Below, one piece after another: positions 30,201-37,300 of a stretch of 64,000 nt of DNA. Source of the stretch: Bacteroidetes bacterium OLB9 (GTDB taxonomy: Bacteria; Bacteroidota; Bacteroidia; Chitinophagales; Saprospiraceae); NCBI GenBank assembly GCA_001567255.1, contig LNBW01000056.1, forward strand, positions 62,001 to 126,000, given 5' to 3'. The first letter of the stretch is position 1. Each line of letters starts with the position of its first letter. A program made the translations under genes and the position numbers. The notes under the pieces are model-generated. The model made no database searches, was not told the origin of the DNA, and worked only from the letters and a program-made list of their open reading frames with translations.

Positions 30201-30556
30201 ACAGCCGTGTCCGGCAGGCTTATATTATTGTCAGCATCTACAGCCGTAAAAATGACCTGAACCTGCTGTGTATTTCCGCAAAGTGAGTCTTTAGATTGAT
30301 TAAAAATATCAATGGCTTGGGCTAGAGTGATATTCGTCTGAATCGTATATGAACCGGAATTATCCTGAAAAATAGCACCTCCAGCATTATTAAACCAGTC
30401 TGTGAGCTTTTCAGTCAATTGTGATGTTTTACCACACTCAAAAGCCGTGTCACGTGCAGACGCTATCAGGATAGGCGGAATAGTATCCTGTGCCTGGACC
30501 GAAAGATTAAAAAGAACCAGTACTACAACAATAGTACGCTGAATCAGTGACTTCAT
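24233..30556 (-). CDS. Giant T9SS type B cell-surface adhesin (HYR/Ig-like repeats, gliding-motility C-terminal domain)
   Basis: The 2107-residue protein has a signal peptide (residues 1-22, V-Q-A-Q). The N-terminal half holds HYR-like modules with the C-P-x-D-I/V-T pattern and paired cysteines (~400-1150). A series of about ten ~85-residue Ig/PKD-like modules with C-E-G-D or C-x-G-D openings and Y-x-W-x-G-P strands follows (~1150-1900). The last ~90 residues, starting F-A-P-T-I-F-T-P-N-Q-D-G-I-N-D and including F-N-E-W-G-N-E-V-F and G-T-Y-Y-Y-I-I, form the CHU_C/gliding-motility-associated domain that targets proteins to T9SS and leaves them on the surface. Likely roles are adhesion or gliding; the ligand is unknown. 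Confidence 0.92.
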   Translation of the reverse strand: MKSLIQRTIVVVLVLFNLSVQAQDTIPPILIASARDTAFECGKTSQLTEKLTDWFNNAGGAIFQDNSGSYTIQTNITLAQAIDIFNQSKDSLCGNTQQVQVIFTAVDADNNISLPDTAVFYTKDITPPTVRSVPNVAYTCQEGIRDTLIQWIKNKAGYEATDDCSDSVQWTIFTYGIFVGNTQVMAGNGNINTGPYPEIPDGLCNWTLRINFFVKDQCGNQLITPGTTQFSVLDNVAPVFIGFPDDVTVSCDKIPPATPPTVLDYCTRNILPQLEETSTQNADPQSCGHYVYTITRKWTATDNCGNSAEAVQVIEVRDKEAPAIAGMPVDSVQCHVFDSHPDSLFVQFVDACSPVVTTFSDRQLSSGCDEVIERTYVSKDVCANETTYVQVLKILHDTAPIITQPAKNSAFACTDQPDLDAELFLWVNDMGGSRAEGMCDTLRSFAALKGSYDINDPTTFPGTFPTHVPAGICPSTLKGWLRYVEVDFVYYDDCGNFAVTSAVFGIEDNQLPVVSQCPQDITKEVATGCSAFVRIPVPTAMDNCLEPSSTVVRKIVTTVTSQSPPGPESIIDPVKVRVGPFSPFTAAPLTDGELQVKLVNMDIDDATEYFNIYDEDSTFVGRSPLGPEQCSSVSFTIPLNKDRLTSWIQDGFIDLYFIPNVVSTEPVLAINNICGSSTVQTTITYETDLSNALRVFYQLNGKEEVAISTVDTLDLELPVGESEVRFIFRDCGGNMSSCTTRVTIKDKIAPVINCPGDISSVLADGVCKDTIRLPLDFVVDENCTGNRLYQQTAPSSAEAAQISFKFNDQEGRYEARSKQLVFPNVFPIRFMSQPVLLEVEFFGDNNDLGESFEILGPGGYSIGHTDLFAGEGCTGSSITKFELPKALFNSWISANQLTLLAVPVNGGDGINPCKELTAGMTVDNQSLIRARLVYSDARFSYAVTGATEQTQTVLPDDATTHDFILNGGKSLVTIYTADNAGNPASCKFEVNVIDQQLPEVLCKNATITIPPSGLETTTLLPEWVDNGSSDNCGSVTLRVEPFVFDCSMLNSDVTVQLIATDQQGNENTCTTTVRVKPIELQPSFSAGLCSNDTLKLFANVPPSSVPGTYTFRWQGPGGIEFFTENPKIPNVDESFNGTYILTITGFNGCSAVGSVIVNIKPLTNPELTANGSEICAGNEVILSTTNYSGDVTYDWYEGIFPQGVLLNTTTIPELILSPPTSGPHFYYVIARGPDCSSNPSSLLKVTVKEVPVAAVRDLFLSPCEGGDIELASSTFNAQYEYVWTGPRGFMAMGAHPPVIERITPSHAGEYLLVVKNGSCVSDTAVTRVTIFESPATPIITGLGIFCEGDVFTLVATASPGSEKYEWYKDGQLFTVTQDNSLIIPNAQTSLQGDWTVISVKGNCKSKVSEKKVVAIDASLQIGVINSGPVCMGDSVQLQATFVPNATYEWSGPVSNIPSIYNPIVSGVAGDYAVTITTPTSCKSSASTTVSIIQVPEITALSSTALPCMKKTDTLTFKPSVFPNALDYVYQWTGPNGFTSGDKSPVLTNLSLQDTGVYTLVILNRNCPSEAVDVRVNFNIITDQPVITAAPFYCEGDTIQISSNSSIPGASYEWTTPMGTVFTTTDTLFIAAARAANAGDYSLKIISGNCASDPSIPVKISVRKRPEAPIITPILPICYDSDLTIQCTSLPDAVYQWTGPMDTLTTTPAWMILHAQTQMSGLYAVAAVVDGCSSALSAPVEVIVKDKIATPIFTSDVINSCSAGSGTVEICLESSTLTPGAVYEYTLLPDHEVAGVSSGVCHTFNNQGIFNAGANFITVRAEVYGCFSDYATSSILNINTPPEIKAQAVEKNIITCPDETVRLISKHGPPLVDVHWTALRPENRISDPKVVSPVISGLIPGLNTIYLDYSVPGCPNFSSDTIFIYSEFKPLPQPDEYTLLFGQSATLDITENDVLPDNYSLTIAALPASGTVKIIDKKVEFIPDIKSLSDLTFKYKVCADFCDQLCTEETVVIHIDDNIDCFAPTIFTPNQDGINDIFIIPCLETGRYPDSKVSIFNEWGNEVFYANPYKNDWDGTYNGNLLPVGTYYYIIEVQKGAKPIKGFLILQR

Positions 30557-31176
30557 ATATCAATACTTCTCAGGTCTGTACAAATATTTACAAGGAAGAT
30601 ATTACCGAATCCATTATAAATAACAACGGCAAAGGTATGATAAATATTTGAGTTGAATGGTACGAAATCCTAGTGAATAACCCTGATTTTAAAACATACT
30701 TAGGGTGAAAAATTATATATTTTCAGCTAGCTAGATATAATCAGCGACCGTAAAGATGTCTTCAGATAGCAGGATATGTTCAAATGGCGACATCACGCCT
30801 GGATAATAAGAAACAATCCCTATAGGCTCGCCTACGCTCAAGTCAGTAGTACTTAAATCCTTCATACTGTATCCAAGTTGGCTGCATAACCCATTAGTAT
30901 AATCTTGACACCAATAGCTTATTAAGCAATGTACTTTGGGGCTATACTAAATAACACATCTTATAAAATCCGGAATTTTAGATGTCGCTACAAGGTAACC
31001 AAGCAAAATCGTATAGCTGACGTAAAGAGATATAAAATAATCTCATACAATTACCTTTTCCTTTCGTATATAATAGCCAAAACCGTCATAAGCTTACTCA
31101 TGACTTATAAAGTAAAGAGAGGACTGCACTTGACTCAAAATGATTAAAGAGCCGATTAACTCCTCAAGGGAATAAT
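30557..31176. other. Intergenic region with a small unassigned minus-strand ORF
   Basis: About 620 bases separate the adhesin start from the next gene stop. On the minus strand a frame is open from 30945 to the stop at 30731, with an ATG at 30865 encoding 44 residues (M-K-D-L-S-T-T-D-L-S-V-G ... V-A-D-Y-I). It reads like the C-terminal end of a larger protein, but I do not recognise the family and it may be a gene remnant. No CRISPR repeat, tRNA or promoter stands out elsewhere here. Confidence 0.35.
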
Positions 31177-31650
31177 TTAATTGTGGTAAGCCTGGTTATG
31201 TACTAGACTTGCTCCACAAACTGCGCATGTACTTCCGGCATTATCACCACCTCCTTCATGGCCATTAGGACAGATGTAGTGAAAAACTCCATTTTTAGCT
31301 CCTCCCATTTGAATATTTGGAGCGCTGATATCTGGTTGTTGCATGGGCGCATTGATATTCATATTAGCATGGTATGCATCGTTGTGCACAAATGCAGCAC
31401 CACACTCTGGACAAGAACCACCCGCATCATCCGCACCGTGTTGGTGTCCGTTTGGACATGTGTAATGGAACACTCCCGATGCTTGAGATGGCGTAGCAGG
31501 AAGATTTTGCACAGCACTCTCTTCACTATTATTTGAAGTTTTCTGAGCATTATTATCAGAATTGGCACATGACGGCAACAACAGCAATGCAGTAGCCATC
31601 AACAAAATAAAAAGAGGATAAGTTTTAACGATTTTTTTAGTTACCGACAT
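31177..31650 (-). CDS. Lipoprotein with two tandem zinc-ribbon/heavy-metal-binding-like repeats
   Basis: The ATG at 31650 gives a clean lipoprotein signal (M-S-V-T-K-K-I-V-K, hydrophobic core, L-L-P-S-C); an upstream start at 31686 would add 12 residues. After a ~35-residue polar linker come two copies of a ~35-residue module: G-V-F-H-Y-x-C-P-N-G-H, then C-x-x-C-G-A, then V-H-N-x-A-Y-H. The two CxxC-like elements and the spaced histidines recall the HMBD module (Y-T-C-P-M-H ... C-P-x-C-G-M-x-L) of metal exporters. Metal binding is likely but not shown. It is the nearest gene to the CRISPR repeat; a functional link is not evident. Confidence 0.7.
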   Translation of the reverse strand: MSVTKKIVKTYPLFILLMATALLLLPSCANSDNNAQKTSNNSEESAVQNLPATPSQASGVFHYTCPNGHQHGADDAGGSCPECGAAFVHNDAYHANMNINAPMQQPDISAPNIQMGGAKNGVFHYICPNGHEGGGDNAGSTCAVCGASLVHNQAYHN

Positions 31651-31876
31651 GATTAGATATTTTGATTTATTAATAGTTACAAACAACTAAAGTACATAGA
31701 GGTTCATAAAAAAGTACTTTTGGAAAATTAATCCTTGAATTATGCCAGATATAATATAAAATAGCCCATTCTAAGGTTTTTAATAAATGCTAAAGATAAA
31801 AAGATTTTAATAAATTTTTGGAAATTTTTGAGTGTTTCGGTGGCAGTCTGAATACTAGATTGATAATAAGTGCGTC

Positions 31877-31922
31877 GTTGTGAATTGCTTTTGTTCCTTG
31901 AAATTATGATATTTGCAACAGC
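31877..31922 (+). CRISPR. Single type II-C CRISPR repeat (solo repeat; no second copy visible)
   Basis: The 46-base unit starts with GTTGTGAATTGCTTTTGTTC and ends ATTTGCAACAGC, resembling 46-47-base repeats of Bacteroidota type II-C arrays. Its first 20 bases pair with the tracrRNA anti-repeat at 38634-38653 in 19 Watson-Crick pairs plus one G-U, without a bulge, which fixes identity and orientation (plus strand, opposite to the cas genes). I looked for another copy 30 bases to either side and elsewhere between 31690 and 32221 and found none, so no repeat-spacer-repeat unit exists in this window. It lies 300 bases downstream of cas2. Confidence 0.75.
31884..31915 (+). promoter_or_regulatory. 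Possible promoter inside the CRISPR repeat
   Basis: Within the repeat, ATTG at 31884-31887 and GATATTTG at 31908-31915 are 20 bases apart, close to the Bacteroidota -33 TTTG / -7 TAnnTTTG layout. Promoters embedded in repeats are known for type II-C loci of Neisseria and Campylobacter. Transcription would start near 31922 and run toward the terminator at 32028. The -7 box deviates from consensus at the first base, so this is tentative. Confidence 0.35.
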
Positions 31923-31998
31923 ATACCCTGATTTAATCCATTGGCTATCAATATGATGCAAGTATCAATAGAAAACACAATTTGTTGTTGCAAATTAA

Positions 31999-32028
31999 AA
32001 AGATCGGTCTTGTATCGATCTTTTTTTT
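31999..32028. terminator. Strong, probably bidirectional rho-independent terminator
   Basis: AAAGATCG (31999-32006) and CGATCTTT (32016-32023) form a perfect 8-bp stem with a 9-base loop, followed by T8 on the plus strand. On the minus strand the hairpin is followed by T5. It can end a plus-strand transcript crossing the CRISPR repeat and also the minus-strand cas transcript. Confidence 0.75.
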
Positions 32029-32221
32029 GTTTCTATATCGCCCGATTTATCCCAAATGACGCATTAGGAATTTACTGTACTGAAACGCTACTTCATATTT
32101 ATTTTGGTACGCGTATTTCTGTACTTACCATAGTTAAACTAGGTCTGAAGCATAAAAAAGCCGGACCTCATAGCTATTTTATATCATTTATATAGATAAC
32201 AAAGTCTAAAGAGAGGTTGGG

Positions 32222-32560
32222 TTAAAACAATTCAAGTTGTTTTGGCAAATTTTTACGCACTGTTTCCTTCTTGATACCATGGAAAGTTTCCATCTTGCCA
32301 AACTGTGCATCCGTGATATCAAATATAATGACGTGTCCCTTAGTAGGTAGTTGTAGCTTGACGCGTCTTTTATGCACAGCAGCATTTTCGCGACTACTGC
32401 AATGCCGCACATATATACTGAACTGCATCATATTAAATCCGTCTTCTAGCAAAAATTTTCTGAATTTAGCATATGCCTTCCGCTCCTTTTTTGTTTCGGT
32501 TGGCAGGTCAAAATGTACAATTACCCACATAATCTGATATTTATTTAGTCTAGTAATCAT
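32222..32560 (-). CDS. cas2: CRISPR-associated endonuclease Cas2 (type II-C)
   Basis: The 112-residue protein contains the Cas2 ferredoxin-fold start [17 protein letters not shown] (metal-site Asp at ~18), the middle Q-F-S-I-Y-V-R-H-C and the ending Q-L-E-L-F usual for II-C Cas2. It forms the structural core of the Cas1-Cas2 spacer integrase. The ATG at 32560 overlaps the cas1 stop in an ATGA and gives the ~10-residue extension usual before M-W-V in Bacteroidota homologues, so this start is preferred over the internal Met. Confidence 0.93.
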   Translation of the reverse strand: MITRLNKYQIMWVIVHFDLPTETKKERKAYAKFRKFLLEDGFNMMQFSIYVRHCSSRENAAVHKRRVKLQLPTKGHVIIFDITDAQFGKMETFHGIKKETVRKNLPKQLELF

Positions 32561-33453
32561 CTTACATCCGGATATAGGATTTTACGTGCTTTGCCTTGAT
32601 AACAGGCCGCAAGGCTCGCTGTCGTCCGCTGCGCTCCGACCATGAGCGGACTGGTCTTACCCTGAATACTGATGTCTAATACCGGGATCTGCAAAAGATA
32701 GGCTTTGTCTTCCTTAGTTAGCTCGCCGTCAAAATCAGAAAGCTGTTCTAAATAATTCATGATATACTGATCCACCACCGGCCTATAAGGTTCCATGATA
32801 TCGTCTGCCAGGCAGTAAGCATTATATTTATTAGTATGGTGAATGCCTGTGACGGTGAGCAGACCACTTCCTACCAGATTGCGCGCAATTACAGCTCTCA
32901 ATATTGCATATCCATAATTAAAAAGCGCATTAGGGCCACCTTCGTAGCGACCTCGACTCACATCATAACGATCAAGCAGTGCCTTCCAATAAATAGCCGC
33001 AGCTTGCCCTTCGTAATTATCAGGATCGCCACTGCCAATCCGAGGTATCATCTTCTCAATGTGAGGTGAGGTGAGCCCCATCTTTTTGAGTATTGCCGCT
33101 TGATTACTGATTTTAGCAGTTACGGTCTGCTTCCATAGTTGTTTTTTGAGTGGCTCACTAGCTTCCAGTTGATAGCGTACGTTTTCTGATTGTGTAGTAT
33201 GGGCTGTCACCGGTAGGCTCATCGATATCGGCATGTGATTACTTCCGCACCAAATAATGACAGCATTATTCTCTTGTAGAGATGTGACCACCGCATGGGT
33301 CATGGTTATCTGTTGGTGATCAGCCACCACCACCCCGATATCTTCGATCGGAATCGTATGATCCATCTCATGATCAGGCCGCTTAATGGCCAATTGTCTA
33401 TTTTTGACCGATAAGTAAGCCGGATTGCCAAAATATAATGTACGTTTAATCAC
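32557..33453 (-). CDS. cas1: CRISPR-associated endonuclease Cas1 (type II-C)
   Basis: The 298-residue protein has an N-terminal beta domain ([12 protein letters not shown]) and the helical catalytic domain with the conserved Glu of [10 protein letters not shown], His of G-I-H-H-T-N and the acidic [11 protein letters not shown] motif. These residues coordinate the metal used for spacer integration. All catalytic residues are present, so the adaptation module looks intact although the array is reduced. It is preceded by a transposase remnant that separates it from cas9. Confidence 0.95.
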   Translation of the reverse strand: MIKRTLYFGNPAYLSVKNRQLAIKRPDHEMDHTIPIEDIGVVVADHQQITMTHAVVTSLQENNAVIIWCGSNHMPISMSLPVTAHTTQSENVRYQLEASEPLKKQLWKQTVTAKISNQAAILKKMGLTSPHIEKMIPRIGSGDPDNYEGQAAAIYWKALLDRYDVSRGRYEGGPNALFNYGYAILRAVIARNLVGSGLLTVTGIHHTNKYNAYCLADDIMEPYRPVVDQYIMNYLEQLSDFDGELTKEDKAYLLQIPVLDISIQGKTSPLMVGAQRTTASLAACYQGKARKILYPDVR

Positions 33454-33528
33454 CAGTTAAGTATTTATTATGGTAACACCAAATACTTTGCCAAATAATG
33501 ACTTTAGACTATAGTCTTTTATAGATAT

Positions 33529-34215
33529 TTAAGTTTGAAACAAGTAAATTTTATGGTTGAAAGTTGAATACGGTAAAAAAACGCCCATCATCCAAGGTCT
33601 TTTTTCTAGTTGGTCGTATTCTGTAAAATAGGCTAATTTTTCGCGATGACTAACATGATAACCATTGGTATCGACAAATAATAAATCTATAAGTTCTGCT
33701 TCTGTCTTTTCAAATTTATAATAGGAATACCACGGTCAATCGTCAATTTGCCGTGTAAACCCGTGTTTTATCGGGTTGAGATGAATGTAGAGGATGATCG
33801 TTTTAAGGTAGAAATCGTTTTCTATCTCTTTTCGCTTGAAGTTTTTTAGAAATAAAGAACCTCGACGTTGATATATCTTATTAAAAGCTTGAGAGTAGGA
33901 GCTGAAGAAATTAGAAAACTGCTTCGAAAGGAACTTCGATTTTAAGGCTTCCGGATCATCAACTTTTCTAAAGTTCGGAACTTTAGAAAAGTTAAATGAT
34001 AAAACGACGCAGGCGGATCCGCTTGGTTTAAAAAGTACTCGACGATATCCGCTTCGCTTTTTATGGTTACTAGCAGATGAAAATGGTTAGGCATCAGACA
34101 CTTGGCAATCTTTAGAGCATTAGCGTCAATAGGACTACGTTATTTGTCAAGAAAGAATGGATAAGTCTATTCCTGCAAAAACAAATTGTCGCCACCATTT
34201 GCATAATAGAGAATA
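33529..34215 (-). pseudogene. Decayed REP-associated tyrosine (Y1) transposase between cas1 and cas9
   Basis: Translating the minus strand in more than one frame gives the Y1 transposase motif L-M-P-N-H-F-H-L-L-V (~34074-34098), then F-S-K-V-P-N-F-R-K-V-D-D-P-E-A. Next come F-S-S-Y-S-Q-A-F-N-K and R-R-G-S-L-F, then L-Y-I-H-L-N-P-I-K-H-G and W-Y-S-Y-Y-K-F-E-K, ending at the TAA at 33529-33531. There is one frameshift near 34000, an in-frame TGA at 33736-33738, and an eroded N-terminus. The gene cannot make a full transposase. Its location splits the usual cas9-cas1 adjacency. Confidence 0.8.
33961..33993. repeat. Perfect 15-bp palindrome (3-base loop) inside the transposase remnant
   Basis: AACTTTTCTAAAGTT at 33961-33975 is followed by CGG and then its exact reverse complement to 33993. 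In the transposase frame it encodes part of F-S-K-V-P-N-F-R-K-V. REP-associated transposases act on such foldback sequences, so it may be a REP-like target, a coding insertion, or both. Confidence 0.7.
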
Positions 34216-34305
34216 TAATACTAGGTTTCAAATTACAGCCTATCGTCATGAATATATCAAATCCATTATTATCGTTTTTATATGCATGATAAATAATTTA
34301 CGCTT

Positions 34306-37300
34306 TTAATATTCTCCGACACTTACAATGTCTCCCAAATGATTGATACGGACTTTGACAATATCTTCAAAATAACCAAGACTTTTGATATTTTTAAAAG
34401 TTATATCTTTTAGCTCTTTCTTTTCATCAACATTTGTTTCTAAATGATGTCGAAAGACATACTCTCTTACCGGAGAATTACCATAAATAACTTTTGACAT
34501 CTTCTGCACCCTAAACAAATTCGGGCTTATCTTTTTCTTATTGCTTGGGTCAAGTAAATCAATTTCCTGAGGATTGAACCCTGATTTTTCATTTGGGAAA
34601 ACAAACATTTCATTTTGTTTCATGGTAAATAAAAACTGCCAACCTAAATGCTGATTATAGGCTTTATCAATGATGGGTAATCCTTGGTTTACGCGGATCA
34701 CTGCTTCAAAAAATGAAACGATATTTTCTTGTAAATTTCCTTTTTCATCTCTGTACACTGCTACGTGATGGTTATTGCCAGTACTTACAAAATCAACAGG
34801 TATTTTATCTCCTTTTTCATCTAAAATATCATTGCCAAAATGGTCTTTTTTGTAATGCAAAGGCTCAGCATTATTCACTCCGCTTATGGTTACGCGCTTA
34901 ATGGAAATTCCTTTTTCTTCATTCAGCCAAATCGGGTTTTTGTCTAAATCAGAAAAGGCTTTTTTCGGATCATTATCATTTTTGCGTAATCGCTTTTTCA
35001 AAATTCTTTTTACGCCTTCATCCAGAATTTTATCGATTGATTTTTCATCTTTGAAATTGTCAGGAGTAATATCTTTTCGGATAGAATAATCTTCCTCTAA
35101 CCATGTGAGTTTAACCACTTCAGGTACGGTCTCCGTTTTAGTTTCGTTTAAATAAATAGGGTTTTTACTCAACGCATTTTTGCCTGAAAAAGCTTTCTTA
35201 GGATCATTGCCATTGGCTGATAATCTCTCTAAAAGTAATTTTCTATACTGGGGATTAGAAACTTTGTTTATCGTCTCTTCATCGAATTTTGTTCCTATTT
35301 TTTCTTCTTTGTTTACATAGTATTGATACTTTCCGTAAACGGTTTCTTTGTGCAGCTGCCCTCTCGGAGTTAAAGTTTCCTGTGCTGCTACTTTCCCTGC
35401 AATTTTATTCTTGTTTTTGGTAACAACCTTATTTTTTGCCTTATGCGAAATCAATACATTTTCCAAATGTTCTTTGGCTACCTGACGGAAATTAGGCATA
35501 GGTGCTTTGAAAACACGTCTTTTGCTTCCATTATTGTCAATCATTGTTTCGGTTTCCAAATTTTCAATCGCAATTATATTATTGTGTAATTTGTGATTTT
35601 CGTTTTTTCGAGCATTCAGGTAATTCAAATACTGGATATGATTATGTTTGGTAAAGGCAACAGTCAAAGCGTCCATAGCGTGATGACGATGGTCATTTCG
35701 CTTTGTCCAGTCATTAATGACTTCCACTTTTTGACCGAATTTACGTTCCTGCATTTCGGTCAACCCCAAACTTCTGTATTTAGGGAGATTCAGCTCTTTC
35801 ATTATATTAATCAAGCCCCAATCTTCACGCAGCTTGTCCGTAATACTCCCTGAAGTTGAGACCACAGAACGAGTAATTTTAAACAGCATTTCTTTTGCTT
35901 TTTTGGCAATGTATTGGCTTTCTCTCAAATCCCGTTCTATAAATCCATCTCCGATTTCCGTTTCCTTCTTAAGCAACTTTTGATATTTGGCTTTGGAAAT
36001 GCCTTCTTCTTTGTTTTTCTTCCAAGCATCATGCAATGCCTCTATTCTCAGTATATATTCTTCCACTTTTTCATTTCCGTATTTACTATCTATATAATCG
36101 AATGCTGTTTGGTTACCCTTATCCAGATTGGTTTCTCGATACACTATGGTTTTGTTAGAAAAACTGTCGTCAAAGAGCCTCGATTGTGGAATAATATGTT
36201 CAATATCCACTTGTTTACTGAACAGGATTTCCCTCGGGATATACTTGTTCGTATATAAATCTTTGTATCCGTTATTCTTTAATTCTTCGTACAAACGATA
36301 GCGGATGATATCGTTGCGAGTCGGATTTTTTAAGCCAAATTCAGCTTGCAATAGTTTGAAAATTTTTTCATTCTCAGTTTTTGCCGAATTGATATTTGTG
36401 GTCATTTCTGCTCGTTCTTTGGCATTTTTCTTTAATTCTCGAGCCAATTCGATACGGATTTCGTCAAATCGGAAATCAGGATTTTCTTTCCGATTTTTTT
36501 CAAGCAACGAATTAACTACATTAACCATTTGATTGAGGATTTTCTCCACCACAGGTTGACGTAAACTGTTCTTTTTCAGTAATTCTAATTTGTCATCTAA
36601 CGGTCTGTTTTCTATTTCTTCCTTGGTCAAAGAATGTTTAGAATGACGATAGCCAGCCAACTCACAAGCTGTACTGTAATTGTTTTCCTTGATAAATGGA
36701 TAAATCTTTCGCATCGCTTTGGAAGAAAGATTCCCGTAATCATCAGATAAAGTAACATTAGCCAAAACCTGACTATGCTCTTTTTTAAAGCCAAATTTCT
36801 TTTCTAACAGTTCATATAATTTTTCGTTTCCACTTTGCGAATCATCGCCTTCATACGAGTACAGTAGATGCCATAATTGATAAGAGGCTTGTTGTTCAAA
36901 ATCTTTTCCGTCCAACTCTGCATCAAATTCTAGAATATCTGTACTAATCCCCAATACCTGAAAAATATCCCTGACCATATTTTTGATCTCAGATGCAGGC
37001 GTTTTTAAATCTGCCACATTAATATCGTCTTTATCTGACAACTTCAACAAGTCTTCATCGTAACCCTCTATATCCAAAATTTTCAGGTAGGCATTGTACA
37101 AAGCCTGATTGGTTCGATTACCTTCTAAAGCGGAATAATTGATTTCCCATTCTGTGGGTTTATGTCCTAATAGTTCAATGACTTTATTGGCAGAAAGATT
37201 GCCTTTTAGGTTCAATTCTTCAAATAATTTCTCTTTGGTTTCTAAATCGAAAACAAAAATTTCTTTTTCTTCTTCAAAAAGACTACCCTGAATTTCCTGT

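Noticed and set aside
24233..30556. The 2107-codon frame as a chimeric assembly artefact
   Set aside because: It has one signal peptide, regularly spaced Ig/HYR modules and a complete C-terminal domain, consistent with known giant T9SS adhesins.
31923..31998. Possible second, degenerate CRISPR repeat after a 30-base spacer
   Set aside because: Aligning the 46 bases after a 30-base interval with the repeat gives no consistent similarity; only a short inverted match to the repeat end exists.
31923..32028. The structured stretch before the T8 terminator as the tracrRNA
   Set aside because: It has no stretch complementary to the repeat's 5' half, whereas 38634-38653 pairs over 20 bases and is followed by its own terminator.
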